Assembly: GCF_017355985.1 (NCBI RefSeq)
Contig: NZ_JAFIQU010000002.1
Location: forward strand, 62,001 to 126,000
Source of the DNA: Arenibaculum pallidiluteum
GTDB taxonomy: Bacteria; Pseudomonadota; Alphaproteobacteria; Azospirillales; Azospirillaceae
DNA: 64,000 nt
Direction: 5' to 3'
Below, piece after piece: positions 25,349 through 34,601 of the stretch; within the stretch, counting starts at the first letter, position 1, and each line of letters opens with the position of its first letter. A model generated the notes under the pieces. That model saw only the letters and a program-made list of their open reading frames with translations, ran no database searches and was not told the DNA's origin. A program made the position numbers and the translations under genes.

Positions 25349-28300
25349 TCAGTTTCCGCCGCCCGACTGTTCCGGCCCCCATCCCGGCGACCCGCCGGGC
25401 GGCGGGGTGCCCGGCGGCGGGGGCTTGCGCTCCTCGCCGGGCGCATCGCCGAGGAAGAAGAGGTTCCTGAGGAAGCCCGGCGTCAGCACGGACAGCGGGT
25501 TGACGGTCACCGCGGGGTCGTCCATGGGCCCGCGCAGGGAATAGGTGAAGGCGAAGATCCCCTGCCCCTCGCCGCCGGTCAGCAGCCTGCCGAGCAGCGG
25601 GATCGAGCCGATGATCCTGTTCAGCCCGTAGATCGGAACGATCGTCCCCTCGAAATCCAGGCGGTCCTCGTTGAGGTCGACGAGCCCGTCCGCCGTCAGC
25701 CCCAGCGCCGCGCCGGCCGTCCGGCCCTTGCGGACGAGGATGCGGTTTCCCTTCCATTCCCACTCGGCCGAGAGCCGGTCGAAGCGGATGTCGCGGCTGG
25801 ACAGCAGCTCGGCGAAGCCGGTCGGCGAGACCGCGTTCAGCAGCCTGGCCAGCGCCGGCGCCTCTGTCAGCGAGAAGTCCTGGAGCTCGATCGATCCCTG
25901 CAACGGGGCGTCCGGGTCGCGCGCGTCCGTCGTGCCCGAGACCAGCAGCCGCCCCCCGCGCACGGTCTCGTAGATGCCGAGGGCGCGCAGCGCCGACCCG
26001 CCGTCCATGGTCTCGAGGGTGAGCCGCCGGACCGCTCCGTCGGGCACGTATTGCAGCAGCATCGGCACGCCGTCGCCCACCCGTGCATCCACCGAGGCGC
26101 GCGTCCATTGCCGCCCGTCGCCCGCCAGCGTTCCGCCGGCCTCCCTCAAGACGCGCTCCGCCCCGAGCAGCAACCGGCCGAGCCGGAACTGGACCTCCAG
26201 CGGAAACTCGGGCGCGGTGCGCCGCGGCTTCCCGGGGTCGCGGACGGGCGGCGTCTTCTCCATGTCGTCGTGAAGCGGACCCAGGTCGAGCGAGGCGCCC
26301 TGCAGGTTCACGCGCCAGGGTCCCTGCCCCTCGTGCCGGATCTCGGCGCGGAGCTGCCGGTTCTCGCCCTGGGTCAGCTCGTCGACCTGGATGCGCGTCG
26401 GCCGGAAATCGGCCGCAAGGTCGGCCCTCCCGCGCAGGCGCATGCCCGCGCCGTCCAGCGAGAAGGCCGGAAGCCCCACGGGCTTGCCCGCGCGGAAGGC
26501 CAGCTCGAACCGGCCCCTGGCCTCGGTGCCCGGCGGCTTGCGCCAGCCCAGCGGTGCCGCGGCGAGTTCGGCCTCGGCCAGGGCAAGGTCGCCCGACAGC
26601 GTGGCGCGGCCGGGCTCGGGCACGAGGTAGGTCACGTTGAAGCCGACCGGCCCGGCGAGCCAGGGCGCGAGGTCGTGGCCGAGCCGGACCCTGTCCGCCT
26701 CGGCCAGGGTGCCGCGGGCCCGCACCCGCGTCGAGAATTCGGCCTTGCGCGCGAAGTTCTCGTCCCAGGCGAAGGACAGGGGCACGCCCGCGAGCCTGGC
26801 CGTCCCCTCGACGGCGAGCTTGCGCGGGTCCAGAGTCAGGGTGCCCGCGCCCTCGGTGACCGGCATGTCGCCGACCACCTCCTGCAGCGCCACCTCCGCG
26901 AGCTGGGCCTTGGCGCCGAAGACGATCTCGTCCAGCGTCAGCGCGTTCACGAGGGGGAAGGCGAATGTCAGCACGCCGTCAACGCGCCCCCCGGCCGTCG
27001 CCGGCTTGATGCCGAGGCGCGACGGATAGCCCAGCGGCTTCATGTCGACGACCTCCAGCACCGTGCGCAGCGGCCCGGTCAGGGGAATGCGGATGTCGAT
27101 CGCCTGGGTCTCGGCATCGAGGCCGGAGATCACGATGCGCGAGCGCCCGAGCACCGCATCGCGCAGCCTTCCGCCCTCGCCGTCGACCTCCAGGCGCGCC
27201 CGGTCGATCCGGGCGGTCCCCGAGACGCCGGTCACCGGCGGCAGGTCCCCGAAATACCGCACGGTGACGTCGCGGAAATGGATCTGGGTGTCGAGGGTGC
27301 GGATCTCCTGGACTGCGCCGTCCAGCCCCAGCCGCGCCGAGACCTTGGCCTCGGCGGCGTCGACGGTTCCGTGCGACAGGTTCTCGGTGATCCAGCCCCG
27401 CGGACTGGGTGCGACCGAGGCCGGCCAGAGCCGCCCCAGCCCATCCAGCGCGACGTCCTGCAGGCGCGCCTGCGCGTCGAGATCCAGCGCGCCGCCGAGG
27501 TCGCGCAGCGTGCCGTGCAGGGCCAGGCGCGGCCCGTCGAGATCGGCTTCCAGCCCCTCGATCGTCAGGAGGCGGGCCGCCGCGTCGAGATGTCCCCTGA
27601 GCCGCGCGCGAGCGACATGCAGCGGCTCCGCCCAGAGTTCGGGGAGGTTCACCGCCCCGTCCTCGCCCGAGAGGTCGAAGCGTGCCTCGCGCAGCAGCAG
27701 GCCGCGGTCGAAACGGGCGCTGGCGGTGCCGCCCAGGGTCAGCGAGACGGCCGCGAGCGAGGCCAGCTCCGGCGCGCGCGCGGCGAGATCGGCGGGACGC
27801 AGCCCATGGAGCTCCGCCTCCACCTCGGCGCCCACGCCGAGGCGCAGCGAGAAGCGCGTGCCGAGCCGGACTTGGCCCTGCCCGACCGCGAGGTCGAGCC
27901 CGGCGGCCCCGCGCACCCCGCCCGCGTCCCTGTGCAGCACGCCATCGAACCGCGGCGCATGCCAGAACCGGCCGGTGCGCAGGTCCTCGAGGGTCAGGGC
28001 TGCGCCCTCGATCCCGACCTCGCGCAGTTCGGCCAGCACGCCTTCGCCCTCGCCGGGCGCGCGGGAGAGCGCCTGGAGCAGGCCCATCCCCACATCGGGG
28101 GCATCGGCCGGCTGGGGCCGCGGATCGGCATTCTCGAAGATGTCGAGATGGATTTCGCCGGCTTCGTCGCGCACGGCGCGGATGCGCGGGCGCACGAGCT
28201 CGAGCCGGGTCGGCGCCAGCGTTCCGGTCACCAGCCGGCGCAGGTCGAGCCCGATTCCGAGCTCGGGCAGGGAGGCGACCTCGACCCCCTCGGTCCCCAC

Positions 28301-28543
28301 CACGCGCACGCCGCGCGCCCGCAGCTCCAGAACGCTGTCCCCTCCGCCCCAGCTCAGCAGCGTGTCTTGGATGTCGACCTGCAGCCCCGCGCCTGTCAGG
28401 GCACGTTCGATGACGGGGGTCAGGAAGCCGACCGCGACCGGCCCCTGCGACAGGCGCCAGATGGCTGCCCCGGCCAGCACCAGCAGCAGCACCAGGATGA
28501 TGCTGACCCCTTCGGCGGCGAGGCGGAAGGCCGGGCGGATCAC
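25349..28543 (-). CDS. AsmA-like/DUF3971 envelope protein (YhdP type)
   Basis: A 1064-residue protein from GTG 28543. One N-terminal membrane helix (GVSIILVLLLVLAGAAIW) anchors a long periplasmic beta-rich body. The central region corresponds to DUF3971 and the C-terminal ~200 residues to an AsmA-like domain (GLTADGLVDLNEDRLDFEGT). It ends in a Pro/Gly-rich tail. YhdP/AsmA-family proteins form bridge-like lipid conduits between the membranes. It converges with tyrS and diverges from glnE. The gene is long, intact and free of internal stops. Confidence 0.85.
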   Translation of the reverse strand: MIRPAFRLAAEGVSIILVLLLVLAGAAIWRLSQGPVAVGFLTPVIERALTGAGLQVDIQDTLLSWGGGDSVLELRARGVRVVGTEGVEVASLPELGIGLDLRRLVTGTLAPTRLELVRPRIRAVRDEAGEIHLDIFENADPRPQPADAPDVGMGLLQALSRAPGEGEGVLAELREVGIEGAALTLEDLRTGRFWHAPRFDGVLHRDAGGVRGAAGLDLAVGQGQVRLGTRFSLRLGVGAEVEAELHGLRPADLAARAPELASLAAVSLTLGGTASARFDRGLLLREARFDLSGEDGAVNLPELWAEPLHVARARLRGHLDAAARLLTIEGLEADLDGPRLALHGTLRDLGGALDLDAQARLQDVALDGLGRLWPASVAPSPRGWITENLSHGTVDAAEAKVSARLGLDGAVQEIRTLDTQIHFRDVTVRYFGDLPPVTGVSGTARIDRARLEVDGEGGRLRDAVLGRSRIVISGLDAETQAIDIRIPLTGPLRTVLEVVDMKPLGYPSRLGIKPATAGGRVDGVLTFAFPLVNALTLDEIVFGAKAQLAEVALQEVVGDMPVTEGAGTLTLDPRKLAVEGTARLAGVPLSFAWDENFARKAEFSTRVRARGTLAEADRVRLGHDLAPWLAGPVGFNVTYLVPEPGRATLSGDLALAEAELAAAPLGWRKPPGTEARGRFELAFRAGKPVGLPAFSLDGAGMRLRGRADLAADFRPTRIQVDELTQGENRQLRAEIRHEGQGPWRVNLQGASLDLGPLHDDMEKTPPVRDPGKPRRTAPEFPLEVQFRLGRLLLGAERVLREAGGTLAGDGRQWTRASVDARVGDGVPMLLQYVPDGAVRRLTLETMDGGSALRALGIYETVRGGRLLVSGTTDARDPDAPLQGSIELQDFSLTEAPALARLLNAVSPTGFAELLSSRDIRFDRLSAEWEWKGNRILVRKGRTAGAALGLTADGLVDLNEDRLDFEGTIVPIYGLNRIIGSIPLLGRLLTGGEGQGIFAFTYSLRGPMDDPAVTVNPLSVLTPGFLRNLFFLGDAPGEERKPPPPGTPPPGGSPGWGPEQSGGGN

Positions 28544-28618
28544 GGCCGGTCACCGTTGACCGGCGCCCGTCGGACGCGCATGGTCGCCTGGCCTGCACCA
28601 CCGAAGAGGACCAGCGCG

Positions 28619-31600
28619 GTGACCCCGGCCTTCCCGTCCCTGCCCCGCCCGGGCGATCTCCAGGCCGCTGCGCTTGGCCTGACGCACTGGCACGAGCAGG
28701 CGGACCGGCTCGACGACGCGGAGCTGCGCGCCTTCGCCAGGTCCTTCGCCGAGGCGCCGCACGGCCGCGCGGTGCTGGAGGCGGTCTTCGGGAACAGTCC
28801 GTATCTCAGCCAGTCGCTGGTCCGCGAGATCGCCTTCGCGCGCCGGCTCGTGGAGGACGGCCCCGACGACGCCTTCGGCGCGCTGCTGCGCGAGCAGGAG
28901 GCGCAGTGCCGCGGAGTCGAGGACACCGACCGGCTGATGGAGGTCCTGCGCGTGACCAAGCGCCGCGCGGCGCTGCTGATCGCGCTGGCCGACATAGGCG
29001 GCGCCTGGCCGCTGGAGCGGGTCACGGGCGCGCTGTCCGAGCTGGCCGAGGCAGCCCTGCGGCAGGCCTGCGGCCACCTCCTGCGCAAGGCGGCGCGCGG
29101 CGGGTCGCTCATCATTCCGGACCCGGAAAATCCGGAGATCGGCTCGGGTCTCATCGTCCTCGGCATGGGCAAGCTGGGCGCGCGCGAACTCAACTATTCC
29201 AGCGATATAGACCTGATCGTCCTGTATGACGACCAGGTCGTCCAGACCGCCCAACCCGACCTGATGGCCCGGACCTTCATCCGGCTGGCGCGCGACCTGG
29301 TTCGCATTATGGAGGAACGCACAAAGGACGGCTATGTCTTCCGCACGGACCTGCGCCTGCGCCCGGATCCCGGCGCGACGCCCCTGGCCGTGTCGGTCTC
29401 GGCGGCCGAGGCCTATTACGGCAGCCTCGGCCAGAACTGGGAGCGCGCCGCGATGATCAAGGCGCGCCCGGTGGCGGGCGACGGCGAGGCGGCGCGGCAC
29501 CTGCTGGGCGTGCTTCGCTCCTTTGTCTGGCGGCGCCACCTGGACTTCGCGGCGATCCAGGACATCCATTCGATCAAGCGGCAGATCAACGCCCATCGCG
29601 GCTTCCGTACGACCGCGGTGGAGGGGCACGACGTGAAGATCGGCCGCGGCGGCATCCGCGAGATCGAGTTCTTCGCGCAGACCCAGCAGCTGATCTTCGG
29701 CGGGCGCGACCCGCGCCTGCGCACCAGCGGCACGGTCGAGAGCCTGCACGCCCTGGTCGCCGCCGGGCGGGTGGCGCCGGAGACCGCCGGGGATCTCGAG
29801 CGCGCCTACGGCTTCCTGCGCCGGGTCGAGCACCGCGTGCAGATGATCGAGGACCACCAGACCCACCGGCTGCCCGCCGATCCCGCGGCGGTCGACAGGC
29901 TGGCCGTCTTCCTGGGCTACGACGACCCGGCCGCCTTCCGGGCGGAGCTGACGGCGACGCTGGCGACGGTCGAGGACCATTACGCCGCGCTCTTCGAGGA
30001 GGCGCCGGCGCTCTCGGGCCCCGGCAACCTCGTCTTCACCGGCACCGAGGACGACCCCGAGACGCTGAAGACGCTGGAGCGGCTGGGATTCCGCAACGCC
30101 CCCGCGATCGCCGCGACGATCCGCGGCTGGCATCACGGCCGCTACCGCGCGACGCGCAGCACCCGCGCCCGCGAGCTGCTGACCGAGCTGACCCCCGCGC
30201 TGCTGGAGGCGCTGGCGACGACCCCGAGCCCGGACGAGGCCTTCCTGCGCTTCGACGAGTTCCTGGGGCGCCTGCCGGCAGGCGTGCAGCTCTTCACGAT
30301 GTTCTACAGCAACCCGGCGCTGCTGGGCCTCGTGGCCGAGGTGATGGGGACCGCCCCGCGGCTGGCCGAGATCCTGGCGCGCTCGCCCTCGCGGCTCGAT
30401 GCCGTGCTGACGCCGGGCTTCTTCGAGCACCTTCCGGAGCGCGACGAGCTGGAGGCCGACCTTGCGGCCGTGGTCGGGGTCGCGGCCGGGTTCGAGGACG
30501 TCCTGGACGCGGCGCGGCGCTGGTCCAACGACCAGCGCTTCCGGGCCGGCCTGCACATCCTGAGGAACATCACCGACGGCGATGCCTGCGGCCCCTTCCT
30601 GTCGGACATCGCCGATCTCTCGGTGGGCGCGCTGGTGCCCAGCGTCCTCGACGAGTTCTCGCGCCGCCATGGCCGCTTCGCCGAAGGCGGCATGGCGATC
30701 CTTGCGCTGGGAAAGCTCGGCAGCCGCCAGATGACGATCCGGTCCGACCTGGACCTGATCATCGTCTACGAGCCGCCGGCGGACGGCAGCCTTTCGGACG
30801 GGCCGAAGCCGCTGTCCGCGACCGAGTACTACACCAAGGTCACCCAGCGCCTCGTCAACGCCGTCACGGTGCAGACCGGCGAGGGCGCGCTGTACGAGGT
30901 CGACATGCGGCTGCGCCCCTCGGGCAACAAGGGCCCGCTGGCCGTCAGCATCGACGGCTTCGCGGCCTATCAGCGCGATGCCGCCTGGACCTGGGAGCAC
31001 ATGGCGCTGACCCGGGGGCGCGTGATCTGGGGGCCGGCCGCGCTTTGCCGCCGGCTCGACGCCGAGGTGGCGGCAGTCCTGACGCGGCCCCGCGATCCCG
31101 ACGCGCTGCTGCGCGACGTGGCCAGCATGCGCGCGCGCATCGACCGGGAGTTCGGGACCCGGGACCTCTGGGACACGAAATACGTCCGCGGCGGGCAGAT
31201 CGACGCCGAGTTCGTGGCCCAGTACCTGATGCTGCGGCACGCAGCCCGGGATCCCTCGGTCCTGTCGGCCAACATGGCGACGGCGCTGGACAATCTCGCC
31301 ACGGCGGGCCTCCTCGATCTCGCGGCCGCGCGCGACCTCGTCGAGGCGCTGCGCATGTGGCGCCGGATCCAGGGCTTCCTGCGGCTGACCACCGAAGGCG
31401 GCTTCGATGCCGAAGCCGCGCCCGAGGCACTGAAGCGCGCGCTGTTCCGCGCCGTGATGGCCCCCGAGCGCGACTTCGACTTCGCCGCCATGACAGATCA
31501 CATCGCCGCGGTCGCCGGCCGCACCCACGCGCATTTCCGCGCGCTGGTGGAGGATCCGGCGGCCCGGCTTTCCCCGGCACCGGACCAGGAGAGACCATGA
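28619..31600 (+). CDS. glnE: Bifunctional glutamine synthetase adenylyltransferase/adenylyl-removing enzyme
   Basis: A 993-residue protein. GTG 28619 is preferred for its AAGAGGA 8 nt upstream; ATG 28580 is an in-frame alternative. It adenylylates and deadenylylates glutamine synthetase in response to PII. Two nucleotidyltransferase domains are clear: an N-terminal one with GMGKLGARELNYSSDIDLIV (deadenylylase) and a C-terminal one with LGKLGSRQMTIRSDLDLIIV (adenylylase), each with the DxD metal pair. Helical GlnE linkers lie between. Its stop overlaps the bcp start by 4 nt. Confidence 0.96.
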   Translation: MTPAFPSLPRPGDLQAAALGLTHWHEQADRLDDAELRAFARSFAEAPHGRAVLEAVFGNSPYLSQSLVREIAFARRLVEDGPDDAFGALLREQEAQCRGVEDTDRLMEVLRVTKRRAALLIALADIGGAWPLERVTGALSELAEAALRQACGHLLRKAARGGSLIIPDPENPEIGSGLIVLGMGKLGARELNYSSDIDLIVLYDDQVVQTAQPDLMARTFIRLARDLVRIMEERTKDGYVFRTDLRLRPDPGATPLAVSVSAAEAYYGSLGQNWERAAMIKARPVAGDGEAARHLLGVLRSFVWRRHLDFAAIQDIHSIKRQINAHRGFRTTAVEGHDVKIGRGGIREIEFFAQTQQLIFGGRDPRLRTSGTVESLHALVAAGRVAPETAGDLERAYGFLRRVEHRVQMIEDHQTHRLPADPAAVDRLAVFLGYDDPAAFRAELTATLATVEDHYAALFEEAPALSGPGNLVFTGTEDDPETLKTLERLGFRNAPAIAATIRGWHHGRYRATRSTRARELLTELTPALLEALATTPSPDEAFLRFDEFLGRLPAGVQLFTMFYSNPALLGLVAEVMGTAPRLAEILARSPSRLDAVLTPGFFEHLPERDELEADLAAVVGVAAGFEDVLDAARRWSNDQRFRAGLHILRNITDGDACGPFLSDIADLSVGALVPSVLDEFSRRHGRFAEGGMAILALGKLGSRQMTIRSDLDLIIVYEPPADGSLSDGPKPLSATEYYTKVTQRLVNAVTVQTGEGALYEVDMRLRPSGNKGPLAVSIDGFAAYQRDAAWTWEHMALTRGRVIWGPAALCRRLDAEVAAVLTRPRDPDALLRDVASMRARIDREFGTRDLWDTKYVRGGQIDAEFVAQYLMLRHAARDPSVLSANMATALDNLATAGLLDLAAARDLVEALRMWRRIQGFLRLTTEGGFDAEAAPEALKRALFRAVMAPERDFDFAAMTDHIAAVAGRTHAHFRALVEDPAARLSPAPDQERP

Positions 31601-32061
31601 GCCTCGACATCGGGCAGCCCGCCCCCGACTTCACCATGCCCACCGACGGCGGCGGGACCGTCGGCCTGCGGGATCTCCGCGGCAAGACCGTGGTGCTCTA
31701 CTTCTATCCCAAGGACGACACCTCGGGCTGCACGGCCGAGGCCTGCGGCTTCCGCGATGCCTTGCCCGACTACTCGGGGATCGACGCGGTGGTGATCGGC
31801 GTCTCCAGGGATTCGGTCGCGAGCCACGACAAGTTCAAGGGCAAGCACGGCCTGACCTTCACCCTGGCCTCGGACGAGGACGGCGCCGTGTGCGAGCGCT
31901 ATGGGACCTGGGTCGAGAAGAGCATGTACGGGCGCAAGTACATGGGCGTGGACCGCGCGACCTTCCTGATCGACCGGGAGGGGATCCTGCGCGCCATCTG
32001 GCGCAAGGTGAAGGTGCCCGGCCACGTGGCCGAGGTGCTGAAGGCTGCCAAGGGCCTGTAG
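31597..32061 (+). CDS. bcp: Thioredoxin-dependent peroxiredoxin, Bcp/PrxQ type
   Basis: A 154-residue peroxidase that reduces hydroperoxides. The peroxidatic Cys is in PKDDTSGCTAEACGFRD, with the resolving Cys five residues later, as in E. coli Bcp. Further family marks are VVIGVSRDSVASHDKF and a C-terminal FLIDREGILRAIWRKVKV. ATG 31597 overlaps the glnE stop (ATGA), with AGGAGAG just upstream. It is likely cytoplasmic; there is no signal peptide. Confidence 0.96.
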   Translation: MSLDIGQPAPDFTMPTDGGGTVGLRDLRGKTVVLYFYPKDDTSGCTAEACGFRDALPDYSGIDAVVIGVSRDSVASHDKFKGKHGLTFTLASDEDGAVCERYGTWVEKSMYGRKYMGVDRATFLIDREGILRAIWRKVKVPGHVAEVLKAAKGL

Positions 32062-32177
32062 CAGGACCTGCGGCGCGGCCCGCGGCCGGGCCTTCGGGCC
32101 GCGTTTCCGCGGCACCCGGCGCAACGCCGGCGCGCCCGCGCTGTTGGTCGGGGCTCCACCGCAAGCGGAGCCCCGCC

Positions 32178-32420
32178 ATGGCCAGCAAGGAATTCGAGGA
32201 CTACGCCCGCGAGAAGCGCGCCGAGGGCAAGCGGATCGAGGAGGGCGAGGCCCACCCCATCGCCAACCCCGCCCCCAAGACCCGCGATGCGCTGGACGCC
32301 GCCAATGCCGGCATGCACACGGCGGAGGAGCGCGACGTTCCGCCCGACGCCGAGGGCCAGGAGGGCAAGGGCCACATCGAGCAGACCACCACGCCCGAGG
32401 GCTTCACCCAGACGCGCTGA
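32178..32420 (+). CDS. Small hydrophilic uncharacterised protein (80 aa)
   Basis: ATG 32178 is preceded by GCGGAG seven nt upstream. The product is very polar, rich in Glu, Lys and Ala (FEDYAREKRAEGKRIEEGEA), with a Pro/Thr tail and no Cys, Trp or hydrophobic segment. It is probably disordered or helical and soluble. No family is recognised. It lies 116 bp after bcp and 135 bp before the next unknown gene, all on the + strand. Confidence 0.65.
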   Translation: MASKEFEDYAREKRAEGKRIEEGEAHPIANPAPKTRDALDAANAGMHTAEERDVPPDAEGQEGKGHIEQTTTPEGFTQTR

Positions 32421-32555
32421 GCGCCGCCCAGCCCCCCGCGCCCGTGCCCTCGCCTCTTGGCCCGGGATTGGTTTCGTGGGAGAACTGCGCCCGGTCCCAT
32501 CGTGTTGGGGCGAGCACGCCCAGGACGATGAGACCGGGCGAAGACGCAGGGCAGC

Positions 32556-32963
32556 ATGGCCGTGATCTACGTGGCGCGCAGCGCCAACCTGACGAAATGG
32601 GCCTCGGACGTCGGCCTGGGCAAGCATGTGTACAAGGTCGGCGTCGCCGAGGAGCCCGTGAAGCCGCTGATCGAGACCGGCTGGGCCGGCGAGACGGACT
32701 GGACGCTGGTGAAGAAGCAGGAGGTCGAGGGCCTCACCGAGGAGCAGGCGCTGGAGCGCCTGGCGGCCAAGGTGAAGCCCGTCGATCCCTTCTACTATCC
32801 CCGGATCAAGGGGGCCGCCGGCATCTTCCGCGTGCCCCAGGCCAATGTGGAGAACCATCTGCTGGTGGCCCGCGCCATGGCCGGCGCCGAGGAGCTGGTG
32901 CCGCCCAAGGTGAAGGCCGCCGATTTCGCGGCCTATCTCATCAAGTCTGCGATCCCGGGCTGA
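32556..32963 (+). CDS. Uncharacterised protein, possible GIY-YIG/T5orf172-like fold
   Basis: A 135-residue soluble protein. The opening MAVIYVARSANLTKWASDVG and the nearby KHVYKVGVAEEP recall the first two strands of GIY-YIG/T5orf172 domains (IYV ... KVG). The catalytic Arg and Glu could not be placed with certainty. The rest is helical (TEEQALERLAAKVKP). If the resemblance is real it may bind nucleic acid; otherwise its role is unknown. GGGCAG at 32548-32553 lies just before the ATG. It sits in a run of housekeeping and unknown genes with normal GC. Confidence 0.7.
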   Translation: MAVIYVARSANLTKWASDVGLGKHVYKVGVAEEPVKPLIETGWAGETDWTLVKKQEVEGLTEEQALERLAAKVKPVDPFYYPRIKGAAGIFRVPQANVENHLLVARAMAGAEELVPPKVKAADFAAYLIKSAIPG

Positions 32964-33105
32964 GCCCCCTTTCCGCCCCGCGACCGCAAACGACCTGACC
33001 GGGGGCCGCAACGGCCGCGCGGCCCCCGACGGGCCGGCGCAATCCGCGATCCTGCGCTGTTCACCTCTGGAAGCGCCGCGAAGGCGCGGCCCGGGGGAGA
33101 ATGCG

Positions 33106-33846
33106 ATGGACGAGGCGGGACGGCCGGCAGCGACGGGAGCAAGGCTTCCGGCGGCGGAGACGGGCTTCAGCGCGGCCGAGATGGGCGTGCTGGCCCATCT
33201 GTACCGGGGCGAGCTCTACCGCAGCACGGTCTGGCGGACGCGGCTGGACACCACCACCAACTGGGCCGTGGTGAGCACGGGGCTGGCCTTGTCGCTGACC
33301 TTCGCGGACCCGTCGGCCTCGCCCCTGCCGCTGATGCTGGTGGGGCTGCTGGTCGGGGTGTTCCTGTTCATCGAGGCGCGGCGCTACCGGTTCTTCGATT
33401 TCTGGCGCATCCGCGCGCATATCCTGGAGGTCTACTTCTTCGGCCCGATCCTGCGCGGCGAGCGGGGCCGCCGCGACCGGGAATGGAGCCGGATCCTCTA
33501 CCGGGACTATCGCAATCCCGTCCTGCACATCACCATGGCCGAGGCGTTGGGCCGGCGGCTGCGGCACAACTATGCCTGGATCTTCCTGATCCAGGTGACG
33601 GCCTATCTCGGCAAGCTGATCATCCACCCGGTCCCGATCACGACGTTGGACGAGTTCTGGGCGCGGGCGGCCATCGGGCCGATCTCGGGCATGGCGGTGC
33701 TGCTCTGCGGCTGCCTGTTCCACGGCACCTGGCTGCTGATCGCCATCGTCACGGCGAATAGCCGCCGCGGCGCGGACCGTCCGCACGAGGAGCGCCCCGA
33801 GCGCGACCTGGTGCTGGAGCTTGCCCGGAGCGGCCCGCCGGAATAG
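33106..33846 (+). CDS. DUF2270 family membrane protein
   Basis: A 246-residue protein; ATG 33106 follows GGGGGAGA. The N-terminal part SAAEMGVLAHLYRGELYRST is the DUF2270 signature. At least three membrane segments are seen (NWAVVSTGLALSLTF / PLPLMLVGLLVGVFLFI; AWIFLIQVTAYLGKLII; MAVLLCGCLFHGTWLLIAIV), with conserved RRYRFFDFWRIRAHILEVYF after the second. The function of the family is not established. It converges on gmhB 96 bp away; a short 7-bp-arm hairpin (33859-33876) in that gap could stop transcription. Confidence 0.88.
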   Translation: MDEAGRPAATGARLPAAETGFSAAEMGVLAHLYRGELYRSTVWRTRLDTTTNWAVVSTGLALSLTFADPSASPLPLMLVGLLVGVFLFIEARRYRFFDFWRIRAHILEVYFFGPILRGERGRRDREWSRILYRDYRNPVLHITMAEALGRRLRHNYAWIFLIQVTAYLGKLIIHPVPITTLDEFWARAAIGPISGMAVLLCGCLFHGTWLLIAIVTANSRRGADRPHEERPERDLVLELARSGPPE

Positions 33847-33858
33847 GTGCCCTTCCCT

Positions 33859-33876
33859 CCTGCGCATCGGCGCAGG
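33859..33876. terminator. Short hairpin between convergent genes
   Basis: CCTGCGC (33859-33865) and GCGCAGG (33870-33876) form a 7-bp stem with a 4-nt loop. It lies 12 bp after the DUF2270 stop and 66 bp past the gmhB stop. There is no T-tract, so the assignment as a terminator is weak. Confidence 0.3.
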
Positions 33877-33942
33877 GCAGGAGCCGGCCGCGCGCCAAGC
33901 CGCCGTGCTGGCGCACTGGGCAAGGCCCTGCGCCTGGCGTCG

Positions 33943-34446
33943 TCAGTCTGCCCCGGGGCCTTCGCCAAGGATGCCGCGGACGAAGGCCAGCAGGTCGCCG
34001 CCGGGGAAGAGATGGCCGGGAAGGCCGGCCGCGCACGCCGCCTCCAGGTCGGTCTCCTTGTCGCCGATCAGGAAGCTGCCCTCCCTGCGGACGGGCCAGG
34101 CCGCCATCAGGTCGAGCAGCATGCCGGGCCTGGGCTTCCGGCAGGCGCAGTCGCCGTCGAAATCGGGGTGATGCGGGCACAGGGCGAAGGCATCCACATG
34201 GGCGCCCAGGCGACCCAGCTCCGCCTGCATGTGGGCATGCAGCGCATCGACCGCCGCACGCCCGAAGAAGCCGCGGGCGATGCCCGACTGGTTCGTTACC
34301 ACGAAGACGAGATAGCCCCGCCGGTTCAGCAGGAGCACGGCTTCCGGCGCGTTCCCGACCCATTCGAGCTGGTCCGGCCGGTGCACATAGCCGCGGTCGA
34401 TGTTGAGCACGCCGTCACGGTCGAGGAAGGCCGCGGGGCGGGACAT
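33943..34446 (-). CDS. gmhB: D-glycero-beta-D-manno-heptose-1,7-bisphosphate 7-phosphatase
   Basis: A 167-residue HAD phosphatase from ATG 34446 (AGGA 4 nt upstream of the ATG region); an in-frame start at 34485 is less likely. It removes the 7-phosphate in ADP-heptose synthesis. The HAD motif I is AAFLDRDGVLNIDRGYV, motif II FVVTNQSGIARG, the zinc loop CPHHPDFDGDCACRKP, and motif IV FLIGDKETDLEAA. The other pathway genes (hldD, gmhA, hldE) lie 18 kb away in the same window. It stands at the left edge of the lower-GC sugar-gene region. Confidence 0.94.
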   Translation of the reverse strand: MSRPAAFLDRDGVLNIDRGYVHRPDQLEWVGNAPEAVLLLNRRGYLVFVVTNQSGIARGFFGRAAVDALHAHMQAELGRLGAHVDAFALCPHHPDFDGDCACRKPRPGMLLDLMAAWPVRREGSFLIGDKETDLEAACAAGLPGHLFPGGDLLAFVRGILGEGPGAD

Positions 34447-34601
34447 CTTTTCCTGCGGCGTTCGGCTGGATTCCGGCGCGAGCATGGCGCTGCAATCTAC
34501 TTCATCAAACTGATCAAGCCCGCGCCGGACGGCTATGGGAGAGCTTAGCCCGCAGATCCGTGTTTGTCACCGGCTCGCGCCTCGTGCTCTTCCTCTTTGG
34601 T

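Noticed and set aside
26051-28618. Long + strand open frame running into glnE
   Set aside because: This part is antisense to the AsmA-like gene; glnE homology starts only at about 28.6 kb, where an SD and start are found.
34486-34601. Search for a tRNA or attachment site at the left edge of the low-GC region
   Set aside because: No cloverleaf or direct repeat pair with the right edge was found by eye.
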